DNA from: Branchiostoma floridae
Taxonomy: Eukaryota > Chordata > Leptocardii > Amphioxiformes > Branchiostomatidae
Assembly: GCF_000003815.2 (NCBI RefSeq)
Contig: NC_049979.1
Span: 2,815,353 to 2,879,352 of the forward strand
Length of the DNA: 64,000 nucleotides
Direction: 5' to 3'
A program made the position numbers and the translations under genes. This document shows, piece by piece, positions 47,118 to 58,769 of the stretch. The notes under the pieces are model-generated. The model did not search any database, had not been told where the DNA came from, and saw only the letters and a list, made by a program, of their open reading frames with translations. How positions within the stretch are numbered: the stretch's first letter is position 1; the number at the start of each line of letters is the position of its first letter.

Positions 47118-49495
47118 TACTTACACCCTGAAACAATCATGGTGATGAAAACTCTGTTTTTTTGTCTTTAGCATATTTCTTTTAGATACTTAAACCAACA
47201 AATAGAATTAGTGTGGCAATACTGGTCTGAGTTTAACAGTCAGTGGTTCAGAAGTCGGCACTCCTCTAATGTCAGCAGTCAGACGGAAAAGGTGTGCTTA
47301 ATGTTTTGTGTTTCTGGGCTTTAGAACCCCCACAGGACTCATTTAGCATGGAGACGCTTTAGACATGACTGTTATCGATTTGTGGTGGATGAGACAATAC
47401 GCTGGCGGTTAGCGTGTGCTGTGGCGTACGAGAGAGAGTGACAGACTACACACCTGCTGACAAAACCACAGGTACTGGGGACACGTTTCAATATTTGGAA
47501 CTGAAAAAAGTTTTCAGCTTATCTTGGAGGATGAATGTTCCATACCTGGGCCTGCCAGCTTTCCTTGAGTGCTCGGAAGGAGAGTAGAAAGTGTTTGTTT
47601 GTTTGTGGAATGTTGGCATTACCTGGGGGTATGTTGTATAGGTTTAGGTAACTGCTGGGGTCTTACAAGTGTCACAGGAAGTCTGGTCTGATTATTGTGA
47701 TTAGTGTATCTCTTCGTAAACTGGTTTCACAAAAACCTTTTAAACCATTTGTGTGCTCCCTGTTTATGCGTACTATGGTGGCCTGTAGTAGTAGTCCCAT
47801 AGCCCGTGGCCTGTGTGTGTTTGTAAAAAGCCCGTACCATATAGTTGACAGAGGACTGTGTTTGTTGCATGCCAACCAGCCTTTGGGGGATCTAGCCCTC
47901 TAAGTTTGAAAGTGTCTGGCAAGAGAATTGTAACCAGTGTCTGTATTCCAATGTTGTTTTGAAAAAAACCTTTAAAACAAATTGTAGACATCCCAAGTAG
48001 GGACTGCATTTGAAGGTAATGTTTACACACAGATGACTTAATTGACACACCAAAAGTATAGAAACTTTTGTATGGTCGTATAAGGTTCTACAGATAGTAA
48101 TTAAGTGATTATAAACAACAAGACACAAGTAAAAGTAAAATCTAAACATTGCAAAGTCTACATACACAATGTATTTACCTGGGTACAAAAGATTATGGTT
48201 TTTTTATATGAAGGCGTGTTTTAAAACTTGATGTATCAGCTCTATAGAGAAGGACTTTTCAAATTGTCTTTCCTGCATATTGTTATGGTAGCAACGTTAG
48301 TTGTGGGAGGCAGTGTTGCAGGGCTGACGTCAGAGTTGCGTTGCGCGGTAGAGGGCAAAAAATGGGAAGACGATTTGGGTGTGACTTAAAATCCTTGAAA
48401 ATCCTTCTTTTCCTTGAAAATTTTTGCCCAATCTGGAGACTTTTTGAGTTAGAAGAGACAGGTAGGGTCTAAGCTTTCCTGTTTGGGTCAAAATTTGTTC
48501 AGTTCAGCAGTTCAGCTGGTGTAAGGACAGGTTTTAGTTATAGGGTGCTACTGGTTGTATCAGGAGGGAAAATGGGTCAAAGGTGAGGTTTCTTTCATAG
48601 AGCGAGCTTTTCTCCGAGAATGAGCCAAACAACCCTCTGTTTTCTTTGAATGCTTATAAACTAGACCCAAGTGACTTTCTGGTGGAGAAGAATTTTAAAG
48701 ATTGAACTATGGGTTAGTACTTTTTTGAAGCCTTCATTCAGTGTATTTCAACATGCTTGTCAATGGGCAGCCCTAACTTCGATGTCTGACCTGCATGCCA
48801 ACAATGCCTGGAGGGGATCTAAAGTTAAGTTAAAGGTAAGGCTAACCCCATGACGTAAGGTTTCCTTCCACGGAAGTGAGTGATGCAAACACATGGTCTG
48901 GGGAGCAGCAGTTATGGCGGATGTCAGGGTCCTGTGCTTTTTCCCGTCCTGTTGTGCTGCACGTTTTCTTCTGATTTCTGGGCGTAAACAGTTAGACAGA
49001 CAAAGGTAGGGGCTTCTTGGTGTTGATGGAAAGGAGACAATACTTCAATTACTTGCAGAGGAGACATTTGTTCTCTAAAAGTTCCAGGGGAGATGTTTTT
49101 TAAGTGTTGTCTTCCGATGTTTCTTTGTTATGTGTAACATTCAGGATATACTAGTGGCAGCTGTATCTGTTGTTAGTAGAAGAAACCATCCTGGTTTTGT
49201 GAATAGTGGTAGTTATGATGTTCTAGTGATAGTCAACTGCTGTATACCTTGCAGTGCAATGATTACAGTACGTCGTGTTTATCACAGTTTTGCTGGCTTC
49301 TTGTACATTTTTATGAACTTGTTTAACCCTGCCCAGTGACTTGTATGGCTTCCTTGTTTGAGACAATGAGTGAGTCATTCTGTCTGGCACAACAACACTT
49401 GTTCTCAGCACCCGAACTTGCGCTCCAGACTGGACAAAAACACTTTTTCAAAGGAGTAGATGTTCAGATTTCAAAGTTTTAAGAATATATAAATA

Positions 49496-49595
49496 NNNNN
49501 NNNNNNNNNNNNNNNNNNNNNNNNNNNNNNNNNNNNNNNNNNNNNNNNNNNNNNNNNNNNNNNNNNNNNNNNNNNNNNNNNNNNNNNNNNNNNNN
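49496..49595. other. Assembly gap (100 N)
   Basis: Run of 100 unknown bases, the usual placeholder for unknown length. Confidence 0.99.
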
Positions 49596-50086
49596 AATCA
49601 AAGGTTAAGGATGTCAGTATTTAACTGCTTTTGATACAACCTGAGTGTAGAGTGAGTAGAGTGAGGGAAAACCAGTCTTCCCTGGGGTAGTTCAGGTTAC
49701 TTCCACCTGTGTCCCCATTTGGCCTGGGATATGTCAGTTTAATAGGAAGATCTTTCTAGGGAGAAGTTGTTGTTTTTCAGCTCCAATACTGTAAATTTTG
49801 TAATTGCAGTGAACTTTTATTTTTGTGAATATGTACATTTTTATGGCTGTCTCAAGCTTTACTCGTTGTTTAGGAGCCATCGTTGTTGATTTCATTGTTG
49901 TAAACTTATGAAAGTTAACATTTTCATCAATTTTTTGTCGTGAAGTTTTTTTTTTAGTAGACAGTTTGAATTTTTTTCTGTCCCAACAAAGCAAATTTCC
50001 GATTGACCGATTGCTTAACATATTTTACAAATATCAAAATATTTCTGTTTGCATGTTTTGTTGTCTGTCATACTTTAGCATTGTAT

Positions 50087-50703
50087 ATATACCGTATATT
50101 CTCGAATAAAGTACGCACCTTTTTAACTTTTCAAAATTGAAAAGGTGCTACAAGTTGTTGCCAAAGTTGGGGTGCGTACTTTATTTGAGGTTACTGCACA
50201 GATAAATGGTAAGAAAAGCCTAAAATAAAGCAAGGTGGAGCTACACTTCTAGTAATGTTTCAAAACATACACATTGTTGTTGTCTTGAAGTTGTCTAAAC
50301 ATGAAACAAAGAAATTGTCTTAACATGATTTACATATTAACAGTGGCATTTGCATACAATCCTTTTGAGTTAGTGACTTTGACTTGTACAACTGGTTTTG
50401 CCTGATTTCTTCTACCAGTTCTCAGTGATTTTTATAATTTGCAGCAGGCAATTCACAAGTTTATAGAGACAATGACAGTGTAAACCCAGGTTATTTTATG
50501 CAAAATGACCTGGGGAAAACATCATAAATTCGAATTTATTTAGTTAAAGGTCTGTTCAAAACTGGTGGAGAAGGGGTGCGTATTTTATTTGAGTTTTTCC
50601 ATTTTACCTTTCAGTCCCAAAGATCTGTCTAAGACTTGTCCAAAATCAGGGGTGCGTACTTTAATTGGGGTGCGTACTTTATTCGAGAATATACGGTATA
50701 TAT
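50087..50703. mobile_element. MITE with 30-bp perfect inverted ends
   Basis: TATACCGTATATTCTCGAAT continues AAAGTACGCACC at the left, and the exact inverse closes the right end. TA flanks both. The GGTGCGTACTTTATT end motif also appears internally at about 50168, 50576 and 50650, giving nested hairpins. About 617 bases, no coding. Confidence 0.85.
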
Positions 50704-50988
50704 TCCACTTATAAAATTAGTGGTCTTACAAATCCAATTTTGATTGCTCACTAATCGTCATCTAGTGGAAAGGGAGCCTAAGTAAGAATAAGGTAAAAAG
50801 GTGTTTTCAAACAGTGTGAGATTTTTAAACACCAACAGATATGTAAAGAACAGAACAATATACTCACTCACTCACTATCCATGGTTAGATTATGCTGCTG
50901 CTGGGTTCCCTGACGCAGTGGTAGGCAGCAGTCGGCTAGTCTTCACACTCCATATAAGACTGAAAAACACCAATTTTTCCCCCTGCAG

Positions 50989-51140
50989 GACCTGAGGGAG
51001 GCGGTTGCCATGGAGACGGCCCAGGATGCGATGGAGGAGATGTCGCTGAAGCTGTCGGGGTCAGGGGTCAGCGACAGTCCCACCGACATCAAGGTCAACT
51101 CCGTGGTCAGGTTCCACCTAGAGGAGCTGGCTGAAGAAAG
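50989..51140 (+). CDS. AKAP6: AKAP6-like protein, exon 6
   Basis: Acceptor CCCCTGCAG, donor GAAAG before GTCAGC; 152 bases, phase 0 to 2. Residues 549-599: DLREAVAMETAQDAMEEMSL then KLSGSG, matching the human LEAQRDAVEQMSLKLYSEQ region in my memory (A-D/A-E-MSLKL). VNSVVRFHLEELAEE follows and joins exon 7 through an AG+C serine codon. This is the linker between the first and second spectrin-like repeats. Confidence 0.85.
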
Positions 51141-54100
51141 GTCAGCAAAATATCAGTTTAATTTTTTTCCCTTCATTTCGTCATTCATTGTTTTTTTCAG
51201 AATTCACCACATATATGTTGGTAGGGGTGGGTACCAGTATGATGTACTGGTGCGGTGTACAGTTATGAAGCCGATTTTTCTTCTTGGGCCAGGCAAATAA
51301 AAGAAACTTTAAAAAAACAATTACAGTGGACCAGATAATGGACAAGTAGAAAATGACTAAATAATATCGGCAGGGCTTTAGAGTTACAGAGTTTACATGA
51401 AGACAGGATTTTAAAATTATTTTAGAATACTTTTAAAATACTGAAAGTGCCAAAATGTTAACCTCCCAGTGAATAATGTTAGACATGCCAGTAATGTTTA
51501 CATGATCAGGGTTACATTAGCGGAGTCTGCTGCACTGTTTGGAAGAGTGGCATACAAAAACACTGACATACTTTGGATGAATAGACATTTATTTGTACTA
51601 CGCGTAATAGCAGTTGGGCAGCCTTGGCTATGTTTGCAAATGTACGTGTACCTTTGCCAATGTATGCATGTATGTACATGTTGTGGTTTGCTCAAAAATC
51701 TATGGATGGATTGTAAATTGTGGTTAGATCTTGTCCTATCGAAGAAATGGACGACTTTGTGTCACTTGGCGGCTTTTCTTGATACTACAGCAAAACTTCC
51801 GATTTTGATATCTTGTATTGTGTACAAGCTATGGGCATGGTTTGTGGGTGTTCGGTAGCTATTGTTTATACTACAACTAAACTCATAGATGTGTGTTGGA
51901 TAGTATACGTATAATCATGGCAGTTTGGTGTTACAATACGTCCCAGATGGCCTGGCGTGTTGTTGTTGTTGATTTGGAAACGAGGTGCCACTGACTTTGT
52001 GTGTACGTAAACTGTTTGCTTGGTGGACCCAGAAACGTGAAGAATCTGCCTACCAAAGAGGTTTTAGAAAGTCATATGATAGCTCACAGTAAAACTAAGA
52101 AGTCAAACATGTCCAAAAATAAGTATTGCATTAAGTAAAGCAAATTTTGGTGTAACACTGATAAAAAGCTATCTATGAATTTTGCAGTGATATGTGTCAA
52201 AAATGAAGTTAGTGTTATAACTGAAAAGCTAATCTCCCACTGGTTGTGACCAATAAGACAGATGCTATGCACAGTATTAACAGGTTTATTGTACTTAAGA
52301 AATTCCCCTAGCTCATTTCAACAAGCATTAATGAACATTGGACTATATGGCTTAACGTCCAGCCTATGGACTGCAACCCTTTCCAGTAGCATGTCAGTTG
52401 AGCGACAACAGCTTTAATTCAAACTCCTGAACTCCAGATCCAGAGACTGACTACACACGATGCTTTGCTTGATGACGAGACTTGATGATGTTACCCTGTG
52501 GTTTGTTGCCTGGGAAAATTGTGGTTCTATCAATTTGCTCCTCATTAACTATTGATGGCCTGGATAATGGCAGACTGTGGTAGGCAGGCAGGTGCGCAGT
52601 CATGCGGGAAATCCCTCCTGACCTTTATGTGGTTCCAAGAAGAGGAGTCGTGTTTTTCAGGTGAACCTTTGCTGTAAACTCATTTATTTTTAGTTAGGTT
52701 CACTCTTAGTTGATTTGCTCGTTCTGTGACATTTTCGTATAAAATTTTGATAATAATAATAACAATCTTTATTGCAAGCGCATGCCCAAAGGCTAATTGC
52801 AAACAGCTTGGATACATAATTGTATACTTAACAAAGAAGGAACATGATATTTATATTCATAGATTAATAGGAAATAATATCAATTCTAAATCTACTTGAT
52901 GGGTTTAATTACTTTTCTGTAGGCAGTGGGAGATGAATTGTCCAACATTTTCATAGATAAAGGGGTTGGACGAATTAAGCAAAAAGATTGTTTTTTTGTT
53001 GATCGGTAAGGTAATTGAATGGAGCATTGGTCGGTAAGGTAATTTTAAGGTAATTTTAGCAAACAGACGTCATGAACAACAGAACGCTGTGAGAAAAACT
53101 TGAATCTGACTGTAATTACTCCCTGAAACTGAGGTTTCCAAAGTGCAGACTTTTCTCCAAGTCCAAGACTCTGTTTTGATGTTGATATTTCAATCTACCA
53201 TAATTATTTTTCTAAAATCCGAGAACCAAGTCTGTCAGGCATCAAATTGCCATAGCTTTACGGGAACAAGTAGGGGTGAAAAGGTTTTTTTTTGTGTATT
53301 AAGTTCGAGTTTGAAACAATTCTGCAATACGGGTTATGTAAAATGCAACTTCACAAAGTCAAAATGTTGGGGCAACGGTAAAGAAACATTAACAGCACAC
53401 AGAAACATGTTAGGCTGGTTGCTCATCAATAGAATCATCATTCTCTCACATATTGTGAATTAATAAAAGAAAAAACAAGTTGCTCTCAAGTCGGTTCCAA
53501 ATGCAAATGAGTCTTGAAATGTACAAAGAAGCAATCTGTCATGTTTTGTTCTGAAGGGTGTTAAACAAGAAACAGAAGTTGAAAACTAGAGTAGAAAAAA
53601 ATAGAGAACAATGGTCTGAAACTTCAGACATTAATGGAAAAATTGTTGAATTGTAAATGAATGCTGTTTCATAATGACTTGACGCTTCATTTAACATAAT
53701 GAGAGAGACCCACGTTTTCCTTACTCAACATCTGTTGTGTTGTTAATATGGCATGAGGGAAAATCAAGATCTCCTTTTCACACATGAATATTTTGTAAGG
53801 CAATATTATGACTGTACCTCATGTTCACTAGCATAGGAAATATGACACAACATAAAAATATGAGTGTTGTCAGCTTGCAGCCCTTTGTTGGCTGAATTGT
53901 TACATGTACAGATTACCAAACCTGGTCCAAGGCAGAGAAATAGATTGAAATTAACTTTTTTATGACATGTACAATGTGATCAGTGTCCTTTCCCAAAAAA
54001 ATGACAATTTTCTTTTGCTTTGTGAAGTACCTATAGTCTAAGTGAAGAAACCTGCTATTTAGATGTGCATGTACATGTACAAGTAGATACATGCTTTGTA

Positions 54101-55254
54101 TGATAGGTTACTAGTGAAACAAGCATCATTTCCTGTACAGAAATAAGCCAGAATAATACCCAAATGTACCATCCATAAAATTAGCACCATTTGGCCTGAC
54201 ACATTAGAAGTTAGCACCAACTAGGGGAACATTGCCCACACACCCATCTGTTCGCTGGTCGGGTTACAGGCTATACAGGTAGTATGGTGTGTAGTCCAGT
54301 GGTTTGTAATGAATGAAGACCTTTATTGTACACTTTTGCCCAACTGAGCTAAGTACAGGTCACAGAACATACATAGATATAGTATCATAGACCCAGTATA
54401 ATAATCTCCAAGCAGATCCTACAATGGCATAAGATAGTATCAAACTGGCCAAGGAGTGTAGTCAGCCAAGAGGTGTACGGTAGCCAAACGCACTCCTAGG
54501 CCCGCTTCACTCCTCGGCCAGCTTTTGATACTATCTTATGCTACCGTAGGATCTGCTTGGAGATTACCATTCACCTAAGTTTGACTTCTTCTTGCTTCTT
54601 GGTAATGGGGAAGATGTAGGTAATGGTGCCTCAGACCCAACATGCACACTACCGTTAAGGGCTGCAGTCCTTAGAACGGTATACATTAAGCAGTGGTTTA
54701 CTGTTCATTGTGCCTGTCAAAAAGAGCTAGGGGAATTTCCCTCAGCATATGGTACAATGAACCTGTGAATACTGTACATACCGGTAGCACCTGTCTTCTC
54801 TGTGACTACTAGAAGAAGGTTTTAGCTGTTCAGTGAGCTTAACTGGTTTGAGATCTGTTCCACTTGTTTTCTGGGAAAATCCTTCAGTTGAGAAAGTTGC
54901 CCATACATCAGAACAAGGGGGTCAACCTCCCTGATCAGAAGATGCAGCGGGCCCATCTCTGCTTCTAAGCCCTGAGCCACACACAGGTGCAAGCACTACA
55001 GCAGCTGACTAGTCCAGTGGTAGTGTAGTGTGTTGAGCTTCTCATGCTCCTAGCAGAGAAAGAAGTATGTACCATTTTTAAGAGTCTTTGGTATGACCCA
55101 ACTGCAGCATTCAGTCTTCCTTGGTGGTCTCCCATCCAAGTACTGACCCCCCGACTGCATGTTGCTTAATTTCTAAGATAAAGGATGGTGTATCAACGCA
55201 ATACGGCCGTAGCCTCAGTTGAGATTGACCGCTGTACTTTTACTTTCCCCTCAG
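51141..55254 (+). other. AKAP6: AKAP6 intron 6
   Basis: A TAGGGGTGGGTACCAG transposon end lies at 51222. A LINE-like 3' tail lies at 52748-52860 (minus strand ends in AATAAAGATTGTTATTATT). Another lies at 54305-54400 (minus strand AATAAAGGTCTTCATTC). A MITE lies at 54402-54566. The frame at 51469-51858 (129 codons) has no family I know. In 52900-54290 I see nothing. Confidence 0.55.
54402..54566. mobile_element. Fold-back MITE, TAATCTCCAAGCAGATCC ends
   Basis: TAATCTCCAAGCAGATCCTA and the inverse TAGGATCTGCTTGGAGATTA. Pairing continues inward (GCATAAGATAGTATCAAA with TTTGATACTATCTTATGC). 165 bases; same family as 28296-28434. Confidence 0.8.
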
Positions 55255-55462
55255 CTGGGACCTTCTGAGCTCCTCGCCCGAGGACGGCCTCCTGCTGTCT
55301 CCCCACGGGTCCCCCCCTGGGGCAGGGGCGCACAGCTACGAGCTGTCGGACTTCACACAGCAGCACCAGGAGCTGGCCGAGTGGCTGGGCGAGATCGAGG
55401 GCGTCCTCACCGACCGGGACGACCTCATGATGTCTGAAGAGCAGATCAAACATCTCTGTAAG
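55255..55462 (+). CDS. AKAP6: AKAP6-like protein, exon 7 (second spectrin-like repeat)
   Basis: Acceptor TCCCCTCAG, donor TGTAAG before GTACGA; 208 bases, phase 2 to 0. Residues 599-668: WDLLSSSPEDGLLL, then DFTQQHQELAEWLGEIEGVL and DDLMMSEEQIKHLCK. The last part parallels human YQELWDWLIDMESL and HDLMMSEEQQQHLYK (from memory); the LMMSEEQ run is identical. It is the first helix of a spectrin repeat. The last ~90 bases of the exon plus donor and TTTG run occur twice more downstream at an exact 119-base step. Confidence 0.92.
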
Positions 55463-55760
55463 GTACGAGTTAAGGGCCTGTTTGTTTGTTTGTCTGTTTG
55501 TTTGTTTGTTTGATCGAGGGGGTCCTCACCGATGGTGACGATCTCATGATGTCTGGAGAACAGATTAAACATCTCTGTAAGGTAAGAGTTAAGGGCCTGT
55601 TTGTTTGTTTGTTTGTTTGTTTGTTTGTTTTTATGAGGGGGTCCTCACCGACTGGGACAATCTCATGATGTCTGAAAAACAGATCAAACATCTCTGTAAG
55701 GTAAGAGTTAAGGGTCCGTTTGTTTGTTTGTTTGTTTGTTTGTTTATTAGAGGGGGTCCT
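55400..55760 (+). repeat. AKAP6: Triplicated donor edge of AKAP6 exon 7
   Basis: Donor borders after CTGTAAG at 55462, 55581 and 55700 are 119 bases apart. Each unit has the GAGGG(C/G)GTCCTCACCGA coding start, ATCTCATGATGTCTG, the donor, GAGTTAAGGG and a (TTTG)n run. A fourth unit starts near 55749 and stops after GGGGTCCTCT. The two extra donors read GTAAGA, closer to consensus than the true GTACGA. Confidence 0.92.
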
Positions 55761-55854
55761 CTTGTTAGCGTTACCACATTTGTGGAAGGATTGACATAAC
55801 AGGTGACAATCACTTTTTAAAGATGTCAACCCGGAGACCAGACTGTAGGTTTGA

Positions 55855-56095
55855 TCTAATCACACCGAGACAAGTGTAGCAGGTTGCTTGGGGTGTGGCT
55901 CTCCCAAATATGGGACCTCCATTTTACGTCCTATCCAAAGGTAGGTACTCATTTACACCTAAGTGAGGTGAGGAAAGTCATGCAAAGCACCTTTCCCAAG
56001 TTCACCATTTCAGGGCACATTAGCAATTTGAACTCAGGACCTTTTGGTTTTAGCTTAAATACCTTTCCGACTGGGCCACATGATGCTACCTGATT
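55855..56095 (-). mobile_element. tRNA-derived SINE
   Basis: On the minus strand: TGGCCCAGTCGGAAAGG (A-box-like), then GGTCCTGAGTTCAAATTGC (B-box-like), then a body with GGGAAAGGTGCTTTGCATG. The body matches the fragment at 18952-19165. Start approximate. Confidence 0.5.
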
Positions 56096-56346
56096 AGTGT
56101 CTGTAACTATAACTGAATTTCGTCAGTGAACTCAAGATATCCAGTTACAACATTACAAAATATAAAATAAATCAACTTGCAACTAGAAAGATTCTATAGA
56201 TATTTTCTCCCACCTGAATTAGACTTGCATGTACATATTCTCCCACCTGTTGTCCTGACCACCTGTCAATCATTCTAACACCTGTCCAATGGCAGCCAGC
56301 CATGCCTGAAAAGACTCTGGGGTGGCTTTCGATTGGTCTGGTATGT

Positions 56347-56486
56347 AACATGATACCTTAAACAGAAAAGTGGACACCAAAAGTACATACACAATGTACC
56401 TAGGATTCAGTCACAACATTATACCTTAAACAGAAAAGTAGACACCAAAAGTACATACACATGTACCTAGGGCTCAGTCACACATG
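56347..56486. repeat. Tandem duplication, about 68 bp x 2
   Basis: 'ACCTTAAACAGAAAAGT' and 'GACACCAAAAGTACATACAC' occur twice in order, followed by 'ATGTACCTAGG' each time. Confidence 0.8.
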
Positions 56487-56680
56487 ACACACACTATCTA
56501 CACTATGATATCATTCTATGGCTTCGAGTTATTTTGATTACAGCCAAAACTGCCCGGGAAGACCACTCGGGACTGAAATCTAGTCTATACATGTGGACAG
56601 GTGATCACTATAGGATTTGATTCTTATTGCTTTTGACAATGGAAGAATTATCTAAGGGAACACCAGAAAGTGGTCGCATT

Positions 56681-58117
56681 GGCCAGGTCACAAGTCCTTA
56701 TGTAGAGGTGGTCACTTGTACAGGTTTGACTGTATGTCAATGGCCAGGTGGTCTTTATGTAAAGGTGGTCACCAGTACAGGTTTTACTGTATATCAATGG
56801 CCAGGTGGTCCTTATGTAGAGGTATCACTTGTACAGGTTTGACTGTATATCTTTGGCCAGGTGGTCCTTATGTAGAGGTGGTCACCTGTACAGGCTTGAC
56901 TGTATATCAATAGCCAGGTGGTCCTTATGTAGAGGTGGTCACCTGTACAGGTTTGACTGTATATCAATGGCCAGGTGGTCCTTATGTAGAGGTGGTCACC
57001 TGTACAGGTTTGACTGTATATCTTTGGCCAGGTGGTCTTTATGTGGAGGTGGTCACTTGTACAGGTTTGACTGTATATCAATGGCCAGGTGGTCCTTATG
57101 TGGAGGTGGTCACTTGTACAGGTTTGACTGTATATCAATAGCCAGGTGGTCTTTATGTGGAGGTGGTCACTTGTACAGGTTTGACTGCATGTCAATGGCC
57201 AGGTGGTCCTTATGTGGAGGTGGTCACTCGTACAGGTTTGACTGTATATCAATGGCCAGGTGGTCCTTATGTAGAGGTGGTCACTTGTACAGATTTGACT
57301 GTATATCAATGGCCAGGTGGTCCTTATGTAGAGGTGGTCACTTGTACAGGTTTGACTGTATATCAATGGCCAGGTGGTCCTTATGTAGAGGTGGTCACTA
57401 GTACAGGTTTGACTGTATATCTCTGGCCAGGTGGTCCTTATGTAGAGGTGGTCACTTGTACAGGTTTGACTGTATATCAATGGCCAGGTGTTCCTTATGT
57501 AGAGGTGGTCACTTGTACAGGTTTGACTGAATATCAATGGCCAGGTGGTCCTTATGTAGAGGTGGTCACTAGTACAGGTTTGACTGTATATCAATGGTCA
57601 GGTGATCTTTATGTGGAGGTGGTCACTTGTACAGGTCACTGTATATCTTTGGCCAGGTGGTCCTTATGTAGAGGTGGTCACCAGTACAGGTTTGACTGTG
57701 TATCAATGGCCAGGTGGTCCTTATGTAGAGGTGGTCACTTGTACAGGTTTGACTGTATATCAATGGCCAGGTGGTCCTTGTGTAGAGGTGGTCACTAGTA
57801 CAGGTTTGACTGTAATACATTATCTTTGGCCAGGTGGTCCTTATGTGGAGGTGGTCACTTGTACAGGTTTGACTGTATATCAATGGCCAGGTGTTCCTTA
57901 TGTAGAGGTGGTCACTTGTACAGGTTTGACTGTATATCTTTGGCCAGGTGGTCCTTATGTGGAGGTGGTCACCAGTACACATTTGACTGTACATCAATGG
58001 CCAGGTCACGGGTCCTTATGTAAAGGTGGTCACCAGTACAGGTTTGACTGTACAAATGTATATCAATGGCCAGGTGGTCCTTATGTAGAGCTTGTCACTT
58101 GTACAGGTTTGACTGTA
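56681..58117. repeat. 57-bp minisatellite, about 25 units
   Basis: The unit is GTGGTCACTTGTACAGGTTT, GACTGTATATCAATGGCCAG, GTGGTCCTTATGTAGAG (three consecutive pieces). Units differ at a few sites: CAATGG/CTTTGG, GTAGAG/GTGGAG, ACTTGT/ACCAGT. Because 57 is 19 codons and the unit has few stops, long frames arise on both strands (260 residues on minus, over 190 on plus). They are by-products of the repeat. It lies in AKAP6 intron 7. Confidence 0.95.
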
Positions 58118-58760
58118 TCCAAATTCCCAACATGTTTCCAAAGTTGAAATGACCAGTGTTTTAATCTTGTAGTCCCCACATCTGCTTGACAAGGAACACC
58201 CCCTACTCACTCATCGTGTCGCATATAATTAGAACCCCAGGCCCCGCCCCCGGTAACCCGATACCCCAGCTGGCTCAGGTGGCGCAGGGCTGGCGTAGTC
58301 AGTGTGTTGTGTGGTAGTCGTGCCGGTGGCTTTGGGGGGGATTTAACTGCACAGTAACTGTCAGCAGGCGAAAATCCCGCCTGCCAACATGGCAGCGCTA
58401 CAGGTAGGAGCGCCGCTGTGTGTGTTGTGGTTTTTCACCGGAAGCAGACATACTGTAGGGGGTAGCATTTTAGCTTCTTCATGAAGAGACAATGACTTTT
58501 TACAACGTGTACATTGTAGAAGGCATGTTGATTTAGTAAGACCTGGGCTGTGGATCCAACATGGTAAAGAAATGGATGTACATATAGCTCTGGTGTGTGT
58601 GTGTGTTTTCAGTAGATTGTATATGTTGGGCCAATATTAGCTTCTTCTTTGGTGAAGAGAGTGTGACTTTTAACATTATGTACAATGTAGAAAATATGTT
58701 GATTTAGTAAGCCTTTAACTGTTAGTCCATTGTTTTGATTAATGATCTAAATCAATTTTA
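58118..58760 (+). other. AKAP6: Part of AKAP6 intron 7
   Basis: GC-rich patch at 58230-58400 with a CCCCGCCCCCGGTAACCC stretch and 'AACATGGCAGCGCTACAG|GTAGG', which looks like a short first-exon end (ATG GCA GCG CTA CAG then GTAGGA). It might be an alternative promoter and exon, but only five codons are involved. Confidence 0.3.
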
Positions 58761-58769
58761 ACCGCAGGT

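Larger units (their letters stand above)
46161..50988 (+). other. AKAP6: AKAP6 intron 5, right part
   Basis: After the donor array come a mariner-like MITE, an assembly gap (49496-49595) and a long inverted-end MITE. In 47120-49495 I recognise nothing; the frames there are short and of no known family. Confidence 0.6.

Noticed and set aside
56812-57594. 260-residue minus-strand frame and similar plus-strand frames of repeated 19-residue units
   Set aside because: They come from a 57-base minisatellite whose unit is a multiple of three; several frames on both strands are open at once and the array lies in an intron.
56681-58117. CRISPR-like direct repeats
   Set aside because: Units are contiguous, with no unique spacers, and the genome is eukaryotic.
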